A stretch of DNA of 64,000 nt from G963664835 sp963664835. Its GTDB lineage: Bacteria; Chloroflexota; UBA6077; FW602-bin22; JBCLEL01. The notes under the pieces were generated by a model that was given only the letters and a program-made list of their open reading frames with translations, made no database searches and was not told the DNA's origin. Of this stretch, positions 34,021 through 44,074 are shown piece by piece. Numbering within the stretch: position 1 is the stretch's first letter; each line of letters opens with the position of its first letter. Position numbers and translations under genes: made by a program. The stretch spans positions 1 through 64,000 of the forward strand of contig CAXXUG010000011.1 in NCBI GenBank assembly GCA_963664835.2, in the 5' to 3' direction.

Positions 34021-35397
34021 ATGGCACAGTTGGTACAGGAACAGACTCATAGCAGCGGAGACGGCGGGACGAGCCGAAGGCCGAAAATCGCCGTCATAGG
34101 CGCCGGCAGTAGCGGCTTCGGCAAACGATTTGTCCACGATGTCATCACGCGGCCGGCCCTGGCACACGGCACCCTCACTCTCATGGACATCAATGCCGAA
34201 AACCTCGACATTATGTCGAATATCGCCGGCAAGATGATCGCAGAGATGGACGCGCCTACTAAGCTAGAGTCGACCACCGACCGTCGTGAGGCCCTGGACG
34301 GCGCCGACTACGTAATATCCACCGTCCAACTCTACGGACTCGACGTCTGGCACCAGCCGATGCGCATTGCTCGGACCTACGGCGTCGACCAGGTGGTGGG
34401 ATGCACCACCGGGCCGGGTGGCACCTTCGCTACCCTGCGCTACGCTCCTTTCATGTTGGGCCTCTGTCACGATATGGAGGAGCTGTGCCCGGATGCGCTT
34501 CTGTTACACTACGCCAACCCCACGGCCGTCGTCTCTTGGATCCTTTACGAGGCTGTTCCCAACATCAAGAGCATCGGCCTTTGCCACAGCGTGCTCGGTA
34601 CCGCCAGGGAGTTGGCCGGCTACATCGGCGCTCCCTTCGAGGAGACCGGCCACTGGGTCGCCGGCCTTAACCACCAGGCGTGGTATCTCCGTTACGAGTG
34701 GAACAAGCGCGACGCCTATCCGCTGATCCGGGAGAAGCTCGACGACCCCGAAATCTATGGGGCCGATCCGGTCCGCTTCGAGATATTGAAGTATTTCGAC
34801 TACTTCACCACCGAGTCGAGCGTCCACCACACCGATTACTACCCGTACTTCCGGCGAACGCCGGAGATGATGGCGCGCTACGCCCCCACCCGCGGTCCCA
34901 TGGCAGGCATGGGCAAAGATTACACAAACGACGAAAACTGGAAGAATCTCTTGGTAACGCGCCGCGAGACTCTTAAACAAGAGGCCTACGGTCCAGATCC
35001 GATACCTGCCCAGGCGACCAGCAACGAGTATTGCGTCGGAATCATAAACGCGATCGAGACCAACGTCCCCTTCCGATTCAACGGCAATGTCATGAACACT
35101 GGCCTGATCACCAATCTGCCCAACTGTTGCGTTGAGGTCCCCTGCCTGGTCGACAACATGGGTATTCATCCCTGCTACGTCGGAGACCTCCCCGAGCAGT
35201 GCGCCTCGCTGAATCGCAGTCGTAGCGCCGGCGACGCTCTCATGGTCAAGGGTGCGATGGAGGGGGACCGCAAGGCAGTCGAGCAGGCTATCGCGCTGGA
35301 TCCCCTGACCGCCTCGATCCTCACGCTCGACCAGATCCGCAAGATGGTCGAGGAGATCTTCAACATTCAGGAGCCGTACATCGCCGGCTTCAACTAG
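34021..35397 (+). CDS. Glycoside hydrolase family 4 protein
   Basis: This 458-residue GH4 protein is a clear paralogue of the preceding gene, with IGAGSSGFGKRF for NAD binding and the metal ligands in IGLCHSVLG and NHQAWYLRY. It has an insertion near residues 285-310 compared with its neighbour. AAGGAGG lies before the ATG. Two GH4 enzymes in series suggest two related linkages or anomers of the same substrate. Confidence 0.9.
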   Translation: MAQLVQEQTHSSGDGGTSRRPKIAVIGAGSSGFGKRFVHDVITRPALAHGTLTLMDINAENLDIMSNIAGKMIAEMDAPTKLESTTDRREALDGADYVISTVQLYGLDVWHQPMRIARTYGVDQVVGCTTGPGGTFATLRYAPFMLGLCHDMEELCPDALLLHYANPTAVVSWILYEAVPNIKSIGLCHSVLGTARELAGYIGAPFEETGHWVAGLNHQAWYLRYEWNKRDAYPLIREKLDDPEIYGADPVRFEILKYFDYFTTESSVHHTDYYPYFRRTPEMMARYAPTRGPMAGMGKDYTNDENWKNLLVTRRETLKQEAYGPDPIPAQATSNEYCVGIINAIETNVPFRFNGNVMNTGLITNLPNCCVEVPCLVDNMGIHPCYVGDLPEQCASLNRSRSAGDALMVKGAMEGDRKAVEQAIALDPLTASILTLDQIRKMVEEIFNIQEPYIAGFN

Positions 35398-35465
35398 CCT
35401 GCTTTCGGGGCGCTTTCATGCCTGGCCCGGCTCGGTCGGAGTGAGAAGTGTCCCTCCAACACAAT

Positions 35466-35518
35466 CTAGGTCGGCCCGTCCCTTGGCACCCGTCCGCCTT
35501 GGGACGGGCCCCGCCTAG
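35466..35518. terminator. Bidirectional hairpin between convergent genes
   Basis: GGCCCGTCCC (35473-35482) and GGGACGGGCC (35501-35510) pair perfectly, and the flanking CTAGG and CCTAG add outer pairs. It lies between the GH4 gene and the convergent amidohydrolase stop, whose stop codon is part of the outer arm. No T-run. Confidence 0.6.
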
Positions 35519-36387
35519 AGTCCGTAGAACTCGATCGCGTTCCCGCGGAATAGCCTCAGCTCATCCTCGGAGTCGATCGGCCCGATCGCCTCTCTCATCG
35601 CCCTGTAAATGCCGGCATAATCCGTCGTCGTCAACGCGATTGGCCAATCGCTGCCCCACATCAGCCGGCTGGTGCCGAACTCCTCCAACAGCAGGTGTAT
35701 GTACGGCCTGATAGCTTCCACGGACCATCCCTGGTTGGGGTTCGCCAGCAGGTCGTCCATTCGCTCTGCTCGAGGAGACAGCGATAGCTTCGCGTTCAAG
35801 TTGGTGTTACGCGCCAACGCGCGCATATGCCCTTCCCACTCGGCTCGCTCCGTGCCCTCCACCATGTCTGGCTTGGCTAGGTGTTCGATTATCCCTCTCA
35901 GCTCCGGGATGTTGGTGCAGATCTCAAGCACGTGAGACAGGTGTTGAGTACGTACCAGGAACTCGAAGATGATTCCCTTGCCGGCGACCGTGCGCAGTCC
36001 GTCGACTATGCTGGGCTTGGCGAGTACGTTGTCATCGGGATCTCCTTCGAACCTCATCCGCACGGCGCAGAACTTCGGGTCTTGTTGCCATTCGTCCAGC
36101 TCATCGCCAAGCCCTGGACTTTCCAGGTCCACCCAAGGGGCAAACCCGGCGATCACCTCGGACTCCGCCGCCATCTCCGCGATCGACGCGTTCTCCTCCG
36201 GCGTGGTGCCGGCCTCTATCACCACGAACTTCCCAACGCCGACTTCCGCCGAGGCCTCCGTTATGTCCGCCGGACCGAACGAGTTGTAGAGTTGTTTCAA
36301 CTCCGGTGTAATCCACGTTTTTCGCGCCACCTCGAGGTCCCACAGGTGGCAGTGCGTATCGACAATTCCCAGCTCTGAAAGACTCAT
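35515..36387 (-). CDS. Amidohydrolase family protein (fuconolactonase-like)
   Basis: This 290-residue TIM-barrel hydrolase of the amidohydrolase-2/COG3618 group begins with the metal-binding VDTHCHLWD and ends with LMWGSDWPIA, where the Asp is catalytic. Relatives hydrolyse sugar lactones such as L-fucono-1,5-lactone, or pyrone carboxylates. The ATG overlaps the stop of the VOC gene (ATGA), so the two are translated together. Its nearness to glycosidases fits sugar-acid breakdown, which is an inference. Confidence 0.87.
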   Translation of the reverse strand: MSLSELGIVDTHCHLWDLEVARKTWITPELKQLYNSFGPADITEASAEVGVGKFVVIEAGTTPEENASIAEMAAESEVIAGFAPWVDLESPGLGDELDEWQQDPKFCAVRMRFEGDPDDNVLAKPSIVDGLRTVAGKGIIFEFLVRTQHLSHVLEICTNIPELRGIIEHLAKPDMVEGTERAEWEGHMRALARNTNLNAKLSLSPRAERMDDLLANPNQGWSVEAIRPYIHLLLEEFGTSRLMWGSDWPIALTTTDYAGIYRAMREAIGPIDSEDELRLFRGNAIEFYGL

Positions 36388-36863
36388 TCCTTCTCCTCCG
36401 ATGCCGTAAACTCAGCCGCCCGCCTTTCCAATTCCTCGGGGCTCAGGTCTTCCTTGTGAGTGGCGATATACCAGACGTGACCGAAAGGGTCTTCAAAGGA
36501 TCCCGATCGGTCGCCATGGAATTGGTCCTGTACCGGCCGCAGTGCTTTTGCTCCAGCCTGTATCCCCTTGCCGAAGACAGCGTCCACATCCTCCACATAC
36601 AGGTGTATGGTTATCGACGAACCGCCGAGCGTCTGCGGCCCCACAAAACCCATGTCAGGGTGCTCATCCGCGAGCATGATGCGCGAGTCCCCTACCTCTA
36701 TCTCCGCGTGCCCGATGTTCCCATTCGGCCCAGGCACCCGCATGACTTCAGTTGCGTCAAACGCATTCTTGTAGAACTCGATAGCTTTCGCCGCGTCCCT
36801 GATTGCCAAATAAGGCGTCACAGTGTGATAACCGGTCGGTACCGGGCCGGCTGATTCGGGCAT
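36384..36863 (-). CDS. VOC family protein (glyoxalase/PhnB-like)
   Basis: This 159-residue protein has two beta-alpha-beta-beta-beta modules of the vicinal oxygen chelate fold, with TVTPYLAIRDAAKAIEFY at the start and DPFGHVWYIATH near the end, as in PhnB/YdcJ-like proteins. AAGGAG lies before the ATG. It is the first gene of a two-gene operon with the amidohydrolase. Its reaction is unknown. Confidence 0.87.
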   Translation of the reverse strand: MPESAGPVPTGYHTVTPYLAIRDAAKAIEFYKNAFDATEVMRVPGPNGNIGHAEIEVGDSRIMLADEHPDMGFVGPQTLGGSSITIHLYVEDVDAVFGKGIQAGAKALRPVQDQFHGDRSGSFEDPFGHVWYIATHKEDLSPEELERRAAEFTASEEKE

Positions 36864-38121
36864 GTCAACTCCTTGGCATATCGAAGTATGCGTAGCTTAT
36901 AACGGGAATCATCCCCGCTCAAATGTCCGGCCGGCGCACCGTGTGGTCATTGCTCCGAAGGCATGTCCCGGACTCCGATCCGGGATATGACCTCCAATCA
37001 ACCCCGATGTCGGCTCTCCACCGGCGAAACCTGCTGAGTCGTGGACCGATGGTCGATGGCCGAACCAGAAAATGTAGCGCGGGGGCTCGTCCCCCGCTGG
37101 GGTCGGGGCTGGGCATGGCAGAATCCCCCGAACGAATCCGCCGCATAAAACCGCAACTCCGGGTTTTCATATCTTCGTGTGCCGGCCCCTGACGGCATGA
37201 GCGATTGGTACGAAAATGTGCATCCAATAAACCATGATGCCGGCTCTCTAGCGGCGAAACGCGCCGGGTTGTAAATCGATGGTCGTTGACGGAACGACAA
37301 ACTGTGGCGCGGTCGAAGACTACGCGAGGCGAGGGGCTTGTCCCCCGCTGTAGAATGCACCGCTCGTTCATCCTGGTTCGCGCCACTGGCCGGCCCCGAG
37401 CATATAATCCGGCGTCCCAGGTAATCCCGACCTCGCCATAGGATCAGCTTCCAGAGCCGACGTGGCCGGCAGCGCGAGCCAAGTCCGCAAGCCGGACCAC
37501 CAGGGGCCTTTTGGTTTTCATATGGGATCGACTCCAAGCAGTCGCGGCGAGATGCCAATCGCTTTTGCCATCTGCCACCGGCAGTTTGTTTTGCAAAAAG
37601 AAGTATTTTCCGCATGGGCTTGGCGTGATGACTGACGGCCGCACGATTCTCTTGCAATTCGTCATTTCTCGCAGATATGCTCTGGTCGATTCCGCTTCCG
37701 CCGAACATGTGTGCTAGGATTATAGTTCTTCTCCGACGCAAGCTCAAGGTGAGTAATGTTGAGGAGAACGCCTTGGCGCAGCCTGGGGAAACGGAACGCC
37801 AAGACTGATTTGCCTCCTCTGGATTCCGGTCCGCCATAGGCGGATACGGAACATGCCTTCGCGCCACGCAAAGTCTGTCGGGTCTCCACCGAGTGAGATG
37901 GGTTTGCTCATAGTTTGCATCTGTCTTGAAAATGAAAAGGCCCTAGCCGGACCACCGATTCCCCTTCATCCTTCGCAGCCTGCGTAGTCCCAGGGAGTCG
38001 TGCTTCCAATCAGTACAGTTACCGGACAACCATCTAGATTCGCACCGCCGCTTCGGAACTCTTATAGCAACTAATTGGCGCAATTTAGTCTATGCGCTAA
38101 ACTGGAGCTAGCAGGAATTGC
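36864..38121. repeat. 1.2-kb repeat-rich intergenic region
   Basis: No real gene is recognised. It contains a short-form repeat with a perfect hairpin at 37079-37097 (arms GCGGGGG and CCCCCGC, loop CTCGT), a GCCGGC...GCATGAGCGATTGGTACGA block near 37180-37215, and a long-form repeat at 37302-37350 like the one at 179-230. The blocks AGGCATGTCCCGGACTCCG near 36958 and AGCATGTCCCTGACTCCG near 10682 also match. From 37400 to 38100 I see nothing recognisable. Confidence 0.6.
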
Positions 38122-38382
38122 GTGTACGGACTTACAATTAAGCAGCAAGCTATCAAAGTACTGCGGAGAATGCGTCGACAAGACGCGCGACGCATCCTTC
38201 GCGCATTGGATGCATTGGCAGCGAACCCAGAAAGGCTGAATCCGAATGTTGCGGCTCTGAGGGGCCGGCCTGGATTTCGACTTCGCGTGGGCGATATTCG
38301 AATCATCTTCGAGCGGCACGATGAGGCTCGCATGATTGACGTGTTGCGCATCGCTCCACGTGGTCAGGCGTACAAGCAATAG
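38122..38382 (+). CDS. RelE/ParE family toxin
   Basis: This 86-residue protein has the RelE/ParE pattern: a basic N-terminal helix (RRMRRQDARRILRALDAL), a core RGRPGFRLRVGDIRIIFE and a C-terminal strand VLRIAPRGQAY. RelE-like members cut mRNA at the ribosome. The start is GTG 38122 after AGGAA. The toxin gene precedes the antitoxin gene, as in HigBA-type pairs. Confidence 0.85.
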   Translation: MYGLTIKQQAIKVLRRMRRQDARRILRALDALAANPERLNPNVAALRGRPGFRLRVGDIRIIFERHDEARMIDVLRIAPRGQAYKQ

Positions 38383-38391
38383 GAGGAACCC

Positions 38392-38772
38392 GTGGACAAA
38401 CTGCAAGTGATTCTCGACGGCGCCGGCCATCCGGCCTTCGCCGTGCTCCCTTGGCACGAGTATGAGCGCCTCACAAAAGGGGGCGCCGAAGCGCCTTTGA
38501 GCGATGAAGAGATCTACGATCGTGCCAAATTAGAAGATGACGAGTCTTTCCCAATCGAAGTGGCAGACCAACTTGTGGCGGGGAAAAACGCGATTCAAGT
38601 CTTTCGCAAGTACCGAGGCATGACCCAGAATGAGTTGGCCGCGGCAACCAACATCAATCCGGTTTATCTCTCTCAAATCGAGACCGGAAGACGCAACGGT
38701 TCGACCAAAACACTGGCTTCAATCGCCAAGGTATTGAACGTTAGCTTGGACGACCTGGCGGAGGTGGGTTAG
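38392..38772 (+). CDS. Antitoxin with XRE-type helix-turn-helix
   Basis: This 126-residue protein has an N-terminal part (about 55 residues, LQVILDGAGHPAFAVLPW) resembling Phd/YefM-like antitoxins and a C-terminal XRE helix-turn-helix (GMTQNELAAATNINPVYLSQ, residues about 75-94). Start is GTG 38392, six bases after AGGAGG and 9 bases after the toxin stop. It should neutralise the toxin and repress the pair. Confidence 0.87.
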   Translation: MDKLQVILDGAGHPAFAVLPWHEYERLTKGGAEAPLSDEEIYDRAKLEDDESFPIEVADQLVAGKNAIQVFRKYRGMTQNELAAATNINPVYLSQIETGRRNGSTKTLASIAKVLNVSLDDLAEVG

Positions 38773-38849
38773 TTTTAACGGGCTCCAACCAAGCAATCCC
38801 ACATTGCAGTGTTCACTAGCCGCGCTGGCGGATCCCACTAGTTCGAGGC

Positions 38850-39608
38850 CTACGGCACGTCCATCCGGCGAAGTCGCACCACCGCCAATAGGTAGAACAC
38901 CACCGAAACCGCGACGACTCCCACGATGGCGGCAGGAGTCTCGATCGACGTATTTTTCAACGCGCCGAGCCCATTCTCGTCGATGCCGGCCATCAGCGTC
39001 GTCGCGTACGCACGCACGCTCAGGTACCGGACCCCTTCGAGCAATGTGCTGAGCAGCCCTTCCCACAGGAACACGTACAACAGCGCGAATCCGATTGCAT
39101 GGCTGGTCATCAGGCCGGCCCAGACGAATATCGCAGAGTAGGCCACGATTCCGGCTAGCAGACCGACCGCTACCGCTAAGGCGGTCTCGATGTCTCCTCC
39201 CAGACCGATGAACGATACTACGATGCCGCTGAGGACCAGTGCCGGCCCCGCTATCACCACCGGCGCCAACATTTTCGACAGCACAATCCCCCACCGCGAT
39301 ACCGGATTCAGCACGATGTATCCCAGCGTGCGGTCCTCCAGTTCGTTGCCGAAGCTGGCAGTAGCCAGCGCCATCGTGACGATCGGCAAAATAGCGGCGA
39401 CAATCAAAACACCGATAAGCGCATTGGTCCAATCGTCGATCTCTTGCTGCGATGGAGGTTTGCTGGAGTCCGTTGTGGTTTCCAACGCGCCCGCGAGACC
39501 CACCACCGCAACGGATATGAGGACGGGGACAGCCGCCAAGAGCAAGATGATGCCGAGTCGCCATTTCCCGGAGAGTTGGCGCAGCGAAAGCAGGAAGATA
39601 TGTCCCAC
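38850..39608 (-). CDS. ABC-2 type transporter permease
   Basis: This 252-residue membrane protein has about six hydrophobic segments and the motif DRTLGYIVLNPVSRW, usual in ABC-2 permeases. It is the last gene of a four-gene operon. Start is GTG 39608, one base after the ATPase stop. With the ATPase encoded just upstream it forms one exporter half or whole; cargo is unknown. Confidence 0.85.
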   Translation of the reverse strand: MGHIFLLSLRQLSGKWRLGIILLLAAVPVLISVAVVGLAGALETTTDSSKPPSQQEIDDWTNALIGVLIVAAILPIVTMALATASFGNELEDRTLGYIVLNPVSRWGIVLSKMLAPVVIAGPALVLSGIVVSFIGLGGDIETALAVAVGLLAGIVAYSAIFVWAGLMTSHAIGFALLYVFLWEGLLSTLLEGVRYLSVRAYATTLMAGIDENGLGALKNTSIETPAAIVGVVAVSVVFYLLAVVRLRRMDVP

Positions 39609-39609
39609 G

Positions 39610-40533
39610 CTAGCCCTCCACCACGTAGCTGAATACGCTCTCTAGCGACTCGTCCATGGGCTCGACCCGGGTGAGCCGCACACCCAACTCCTTAGCGGTC
39701 GCCGGCACCGCCCTCTGCAGCGCGGCCACATTGCGGCTCAGCACCAACAGTGCCCCGTCGTCAAGCGAGACCGACTCCACCGATTCCAGATGCATCAGCG
39801 CGGATCCCAAAGCCCGCGGCTCGTCGCAGTTAATGCGAATCTTGTACGGCTGCTCGTCGAGCTTCTCCCGAATCGCCCTGAAGTCGCCCGATGCGGCAAG
39901 CTTGCCGCTCACCATCAGCAGGTGCCGGTCGGCAACCGTCTCCACTTCCTCAAGGATGTGGGACGAGATAAGTATCGTCCGGCCTTCCGATGACAGCCGC
40001 CTCATCAGGTCGTGGAACTCGATTCGCTGGCGCGGATCAGTGCCGTTCAGCGGCTCATCCAGAAGCAAAACCTCGGGATCGTGGACCAACGACGCTGCCA
40101 GCCTCATTCGCTGCCGCATCCCCCGTGAGTATGTTCCCAGGGACCGTCCCTGGACGTCGGCCAGCCCTACGTAATCGATGGCCCGGTCCACCGCGGACTC
40201 AACGTCGCCCAGACCGTGAAGCCGCGCCGCCAACTCGACGAAGCTCCGGCCGCTGTAGAACGGGTAAACCGCCTCGTGCTCGGACATCATTCCCAGCTTC
40301 CGGTAGACTCTCGGGTTGTCCCGCACCGGCTGACCAAGCAACTCGATTTCGCCCTCCGACGGACCTGCGAGGCCGGCCATCATGTGCAGCACCGTCGTCT
40401 TGCCGGCTCCGTTTGGGCCCAACAGACCCGTCACGCCGGGGTGCACGTCGAGAGTTACATCGTTGACCGCAACCACATTGCCGTACCACTTCGACACCGA
40501 ACGCAGCGACATAACCGGATTTCCTGATTCCAT
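39610..40533 (-). CDS. ABC transporter ATP-binding protein
   Basis: This protein of about 307 residues has Walker A GPNGAGKTT, signature YSRGMRQRMRLAAS and Walker B VLLLDEPLNGTD with the His switch in ISSHILEE. The C-terminal 80 residues form the regulatory tail usual in ABC-2 exporters. The frame is open further upstream, but ATG 40533 fits best, because it follows the stop of the preceding permease by two bases. Confidence 0.9.
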   Translation of the reverse strand: MESGNPVMSLRSVSKWYGNVVAVNDVTLDVHPGVTGLLGPNGAGKTTVLHMMAGLAGPSEGEIELLGQPVRDNPRVYRKLGMMSEHEAVYPFYSGRSFVELAARLHGLGDVESAVDRAIDYVGLADVQGRSLGTYSRGMRQRMRLAASLVHDPEVLLLDEPLNGTDPRQRIEFHDLMRRLSSEGRTILISSHILEEVETVADRHLLMVSGKLAASGDFRAIREKLDEQPYKIRINCDEPRALGSALMHLESVESVSLDDGALLVLSRNVAALQRAVPATAKELGVRLTRVEPMDESLESVFSYVVEG

Positions 40534-40535
40534 TG

Positions 40536-41483
40536 CTAAGCGATCCTTTGATAGCGGCGCAACACCAGTAGCGCCGGTCCTACCGTCAGCACCAGGTACC
40601 ATGTGATCGGGACCGCGTCGGGTAATTCCGCCACCTGCAGCGCAACGTCCGACGGAACGACTTGTCCCAAAATCTTGTCGTTCAAGTGCTTGGGCACGTT
40701 GGTAAGGTCGAGCAGCCCTATCCATTTAGCCGACTCCCCGGTTACCGGCTCACAGCGGTCGAGGACAACGACGTTGTCCTCCATGTGCGTCTGACGCTCG
40801 GTGCAGATGGCGAGCGGGTTAGCGACGGCCGATGAGATGAAAATCAAACCAATCACAAATGCTGCGGCGTACGCCCTCCTGGAAGCGAAGCCGGCAACCG
40901 CTAGCGGAATCGTCGTCGCGAACACCGATACTATCGCGCCCGCCACCAGGAAGCGCGGGACGTCGAGCCAGTTCTCCCGAACGTAGGTGAGCGGTTCCTC
41001 GGCGTTGAGTGTCAACCCGATGAATAATACGGATTGCCCGAAATACACCAGCGCCAGCACGATAGTGAGGAACGCCAACCAGCGTCCGGCCAGGTAGTCG
41101 GCCGGACTCAGCGGCCGCACCAGGTATAGTTGAAGGACCTGGCTGCGCCGGTCGGCGCACAGAAGCTCAGGGGCGATTATCGCGGAAAAGAGCAGGACCA
41201 GCATCAAGACAATGCTGTCGTAGAGGGCGTGGTTTGGCGGCGTGCCGGGCGCTGGAGGCCCGCCATTTATAGATGCTATGATTACCAGGATCGCCGCCGG
41301 CAATATGGCCGACGCGATGAGCAGCAGCGGCAGTATCTTCGCCTTCGTGCCTCGGCCAAGGCCCAACGCCGTGCGCATGCCGTCGATCCACAATGCGATG
41401 AGGGCCCGCCTGCGCCCCTCGCGCGGCCCCTCGTAGCGTTGATATCCAATGTCGTGAATTTCGCCCCGGCGCTCTGTAGCCAA
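40536..41483 (-). CDS. ABC-2 type transporter permease
   Basis: This 315-residue protein begins with a soluble stretch IHDIGYQRYEGPREGRRR, typical of a permease subgroup in Gram-positive-like bacteria, followed by six or seven membrane segments. It contains the motif DRRSQVLQLYLVRPLSPADY. It is the second gene of the operon, 3 bases after the first ATPase. It and the permease at 38850 are different in sequence and probably form two exporters or one heterodimer. Confidence 0.87.
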   Translation of the reverse strand: MATERRGEIHDIGYQRYEGPREGRRRALIALWIDGMRTALGLGRGTKAKILPLLLIASAILPAAILVIIASINGGPPAPGTPPNHALYDSIVLMLVLLFSAIIAPELLCADRRSQVLQLYLVRPLSPADYLAGRWLAFLTIVLALVYFGQSVLFIGLTLNAEEPLTYVRENWLDVPRFLVAGAIVSVFATTIPLAVAGFASRRAYAAAFVIGLIFISSAVANPLAICTERQTHMEDNVVVLDRCEPVTGESAKWIGLLDLTNVPKHLNDKILGQVVPSDVALQVAELPDAVPITWYLVLTVGPALLVLRRYQRIA

Positions 41484-41486
41484 CCG

Positions 41487-42380
41487 CTATCTCCTGAAGA
41501 TTTCCGTCAACCTGTGCCTGCGCGGCGCCATCCGTCTCAGCCGCGCGCCCGACTCGGCCAGCGAATCGCGAACTGTGTCATAGCTTTCGCCGGCCACGTT
41601 CTCGATGACGATCGATATTCCGTCTACCTCGGCTTCGAGCCCTTTCCCCCGTAGCGACGTCAGAAGCTCGTCACGGTGGTCGTCCACGTCTACGTATAAC
41701 GTCTCAGTCTCGCGGGTAAGCTGCGAAACCGTGCCGTCCTCCACCACTTTGCCGCCGTCCAGCACCACGATCCTCTCGCAGGTGCTTTCTACGTCGCCCA
41801 TCAGGTGCGAGGACAACAGGATGCTGATCCCGAACTCTGTACCGGTCCGCCGGACCAACGCGAGCATCTCCTCGCGCCCCAGCGGGTCCAGGCCGGCCGT
41901 CGGTTCGTCCAGGAAGACCATCGTTGGATCATGTACCAGCGCCTGCGCCAGCTTGACCCGTTGCTTCATGCCGGTGGAGTATTCTCCTATCGCCCGGTAC
42001 CTCTCTTCGGCCAGACCCACGTGCCGCAGCGTGTCCGCCGCCCGCACCCGGGCATAGGCCGGCGGGAGGCCGCTAACCTGTGCCATATGGGTCAGAAACT
42101 CGGAGGCCGTCAGCAGAGACGGCAGGCAATCGTGCTCCGGCATGTAGCCCAGGCGAGCGCGAATCTCGACGGATTCATACGGCTGCGCTCCCAGCACCTG
42201 CGCCGAGCCGGCGGTAGGCCTGATCAGACCCAAGAACAGCTTGATCGCCGTGCTCTTGCCGGCGCCGTTCGGCCCAAGCAAGCCGGTGATACCGTTTCCG
42301 ATCTCGAGGTTGATTCCGTCCAACGCGATCACCGAGCCGTAGTGCTTGGTCAATCCGTTGGCTTCAAGTAGAGAGGGCAT
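41487..42380 (-). CDS. ABC transporter ATP-binding protein
   Basis: This 297-residue ATPase has Walker A GPNGAGKST, signature YSTGMKQRVKLAQAL and Walker B MVFLDEPTAGLD, then a C-terminal regulatory domain. It is the first gene of the minus-strand operon ATPase-permease-ATPase-permease. It couples with the permease at 40536. Confidence 0.9.
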   Translation of the reverse strand: MPSLLEANGLTKHYGSVIALDGINLEIGNGITGLLGPNGAGKSTAIKLFLGLIRPTAGSAQVLGAQPYESVEIRARLGYMPEHDCLPSLLTASEFLTHMAQVSGLPPAYARVRAADTLRHVGLAEERYRAIGEYSTGMKQRVKLAQALVHDPTMVFLDEPTAGLDPLGREEMLALVRRTGTEFGISILLSSHLMGDVESTCERIVVLDGGKVVEDGTVSQLTRETETLYVDVDDHRDELLTSLRGKGLEAEVDGISIVIENVAGESYDTVRDSLAESGARLRRMAPRRHRLTEIFRR

Positions 42381-42852
42381 CGAGGAATACTACACGCCAC
42401 CTTTCTATCAACGCAAAGAGGTTATCTGGCACCTTCGACGCTAGAGGAAGGCGTCATTGTGCATCTCAACCTTACCTTCTAGCTCTGGGAAAGGGAGTTC
42501 TTTCTCTTTTTCCCTGGGAGTACCTCATCGGGCAGGATTGGTTCCATTCGCCCAACACTCTACGTGCGGACCCGGCTCCTGTCATCGGCCGGCCGCCCTA
42601 TTCTTGCCCCGACAACGGGCCGATGACTTCATCATCCTTCCCACTGATACCGATATCCCCCAAGCGTACTATCCCCTTGCGTCTTGGAAGGGCGGTGCAG
42701 CGTGGGGGCTCGTCCCCCACTCCCCCCGTTCGCATGCCGGCGCCCTAATCCTCAAACCCTGTTACGCAGGCGCGATACTTCGCGCTGGGTCGGCTCGGAA
42801 CACCTCCGTGGTACGCTTGCTGTAAGGAAGGGCGTCGTTCGACGCCCCAGGG
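42381..42852. repeat. Intergenic region with dispersed hairpin repeat
   Basis: No gene is seen. At 42702-42720 a perfect hairpin has arms GTGGGGG and CCCCCAC around CTCGT, a compensated variant of the GCGGGGG/CCCCCGC stem found elsewhere. The preceding GGTGCAGC stands where other copies have GTAGC. Confidence 0.6.
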
Positions 42853-43353
42853 GTGGTAAACAGGATCGTTACTTTAGCAGGAATCATCATAGGGATCGGC
42901 ATACTTTTCGCCCACGCACTATTCGCAATCAGACTGGCACGTCCTCCCTCCGGCCCGATCGCATTCGCTGCGAAATGGTGTTTCCTTGGCCTCGGCTCGT
43001 GGGTATTCTTAAGTGCCGGAGCCGTGGGCCTTTCCGCATACCTGTTCTGCCGGACAGAAATCCCGTTTTTCGACGAGTTTGCGCTCTTTCTCCGTGGATT
43101 CCTTTTACTCTCCGGCGTACTCTACCTTTTCGTATTAGCCATGCTAGGCGGTCGAGTGGCGAACCGGGATAGGGGTGACCACCAGGTCGGGATGTCGTTT
43201 GGCCTCACGGTCTTCCTATGGTTGCCGTTACTCACCATTTTCGCCACCTTGTCGGACTCTATCCTTGGACAGAGTATTATCGATTGGCCTAGGGTTCCGA
43301 TACCCTGCACTGTGCTGGCGCTTACTACCCTGGCGGCACTATCAGGGTCTTGA
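42853..43353 (+). CDS. Small membrane protein of unknown function
   Basis: This 166-residue open frame encodes four to five hydrophobic segments (for example VTLAGIIIGIGILFAHALFA at the N terminus) with short polar loops. I recognise no family. GTG 42853 is the likely start, but its ribosome-binding site is poor. The stop falls within the start of a transposase remnant, so its C terminus may be altered by that insertion. It could also be a non-functional fragment. Confidence 0.5.
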   Translation: MVNRIVTLAGIIIGIGILFAHALFAIRLARPPSGPIAFAAKWCFLGLGSWVFLSAGAVGLSAYLFCRTEIPFFDEFALFLRGFLLLSGVLYLFVLAMLGGRVANRDRGDHQVGMSFGLTVFLWLPLLTIFATLSDSILGQSIIDWPRVPIPCTVLALTTLAALSGS

Positions 43354-43673
43354 AGAGCAGCTTGACCACTCTCGCCGGCAGGCTGCCCTCGGGCCAATTC
43401 GGAGCGAACGCCGCCTGGTGGCCCATAGCGATATTGTCATTCAACCTCAACTCGGCGCTGAAGCAGCTGGCTTTGGGTGGCGAGTGGGTGAGCAAACGCC
43501 TGAAAGCGCTGCGCGCTGGGATCATCACCCTCGCAGGACTGGTGGTGCGCAATGCCAGGACACTGATCATCCGCACGCCTAGGCGCATCTCCGACTTGAA
43601 AACGCCGCCAAAACCTATAAGACCGTCAATCGGCGGCCTACAGTTCACCGCCGACTACTTCGACACGAGTTAG
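43350..43673 (+). pseudogene. C-terminal remnant of an IS1380-like transposase
   Basis: This 107-residue frame matches the typical C-terminal end of IS1380-family DDE transposases: LPSGQFGANAAWW, FNLNSALKQLALG, WVSKRLKALRAGIITLAG and VVRNARTLIIR. The catalytic N-terminal three quarters and any terminal inverted repeats are missing. It is the only trace of an insertion sequence I recognise in the window. Confidence 0.8.
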
Positions 43674-44074
43674 TACGCTTGCGATATGCTCCAGAGAGCC
43701 TCACTCACAAGTTTGGTGGTGGATACGGGCTTACTGTTAGATCTGTTCGATGTCAATCAGCCGAGGCTACGCCGAACAGGACCGAAGTGGCGACGCCTTG
43801 CGTTGCATTCCGACGGCTGGCGGTGTCACCCTGCTCCAATCAGGTCCAGAAGTGCTCATTCCTTTGAGGTAATCAGCGTGATCATTGAGTTATACTCTGT
43901 GGGTTCCGCCGGGATCGCAGATCCACCTGTGATCCTCACCGAATTGGATGGAGATGTCTCAACGACGGCGCGACTCGTGCCGTTAACGGGAGGATCAAGA
44001 TCTTTCTACTTGAGCCGACAGTGAACGCACAGATTGGTCCGTTTCTGGACGATTCTTCCAGGCAAGCAAGCCGT
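43674..44074. other. Intergenic region, nothing recognised
   Basis: No gene, repeat or structured element is recognised. The short open frames here lack ribosome-binding sites and family similarity. Confidence 0.4.

Noticed and set aside
38850..42380. The two ABC-2 pairs as a named antibiotic or copper exporter
   Set aside because: Motifs show only general ABC-2 exporters; no neighbour indicates the cargo.
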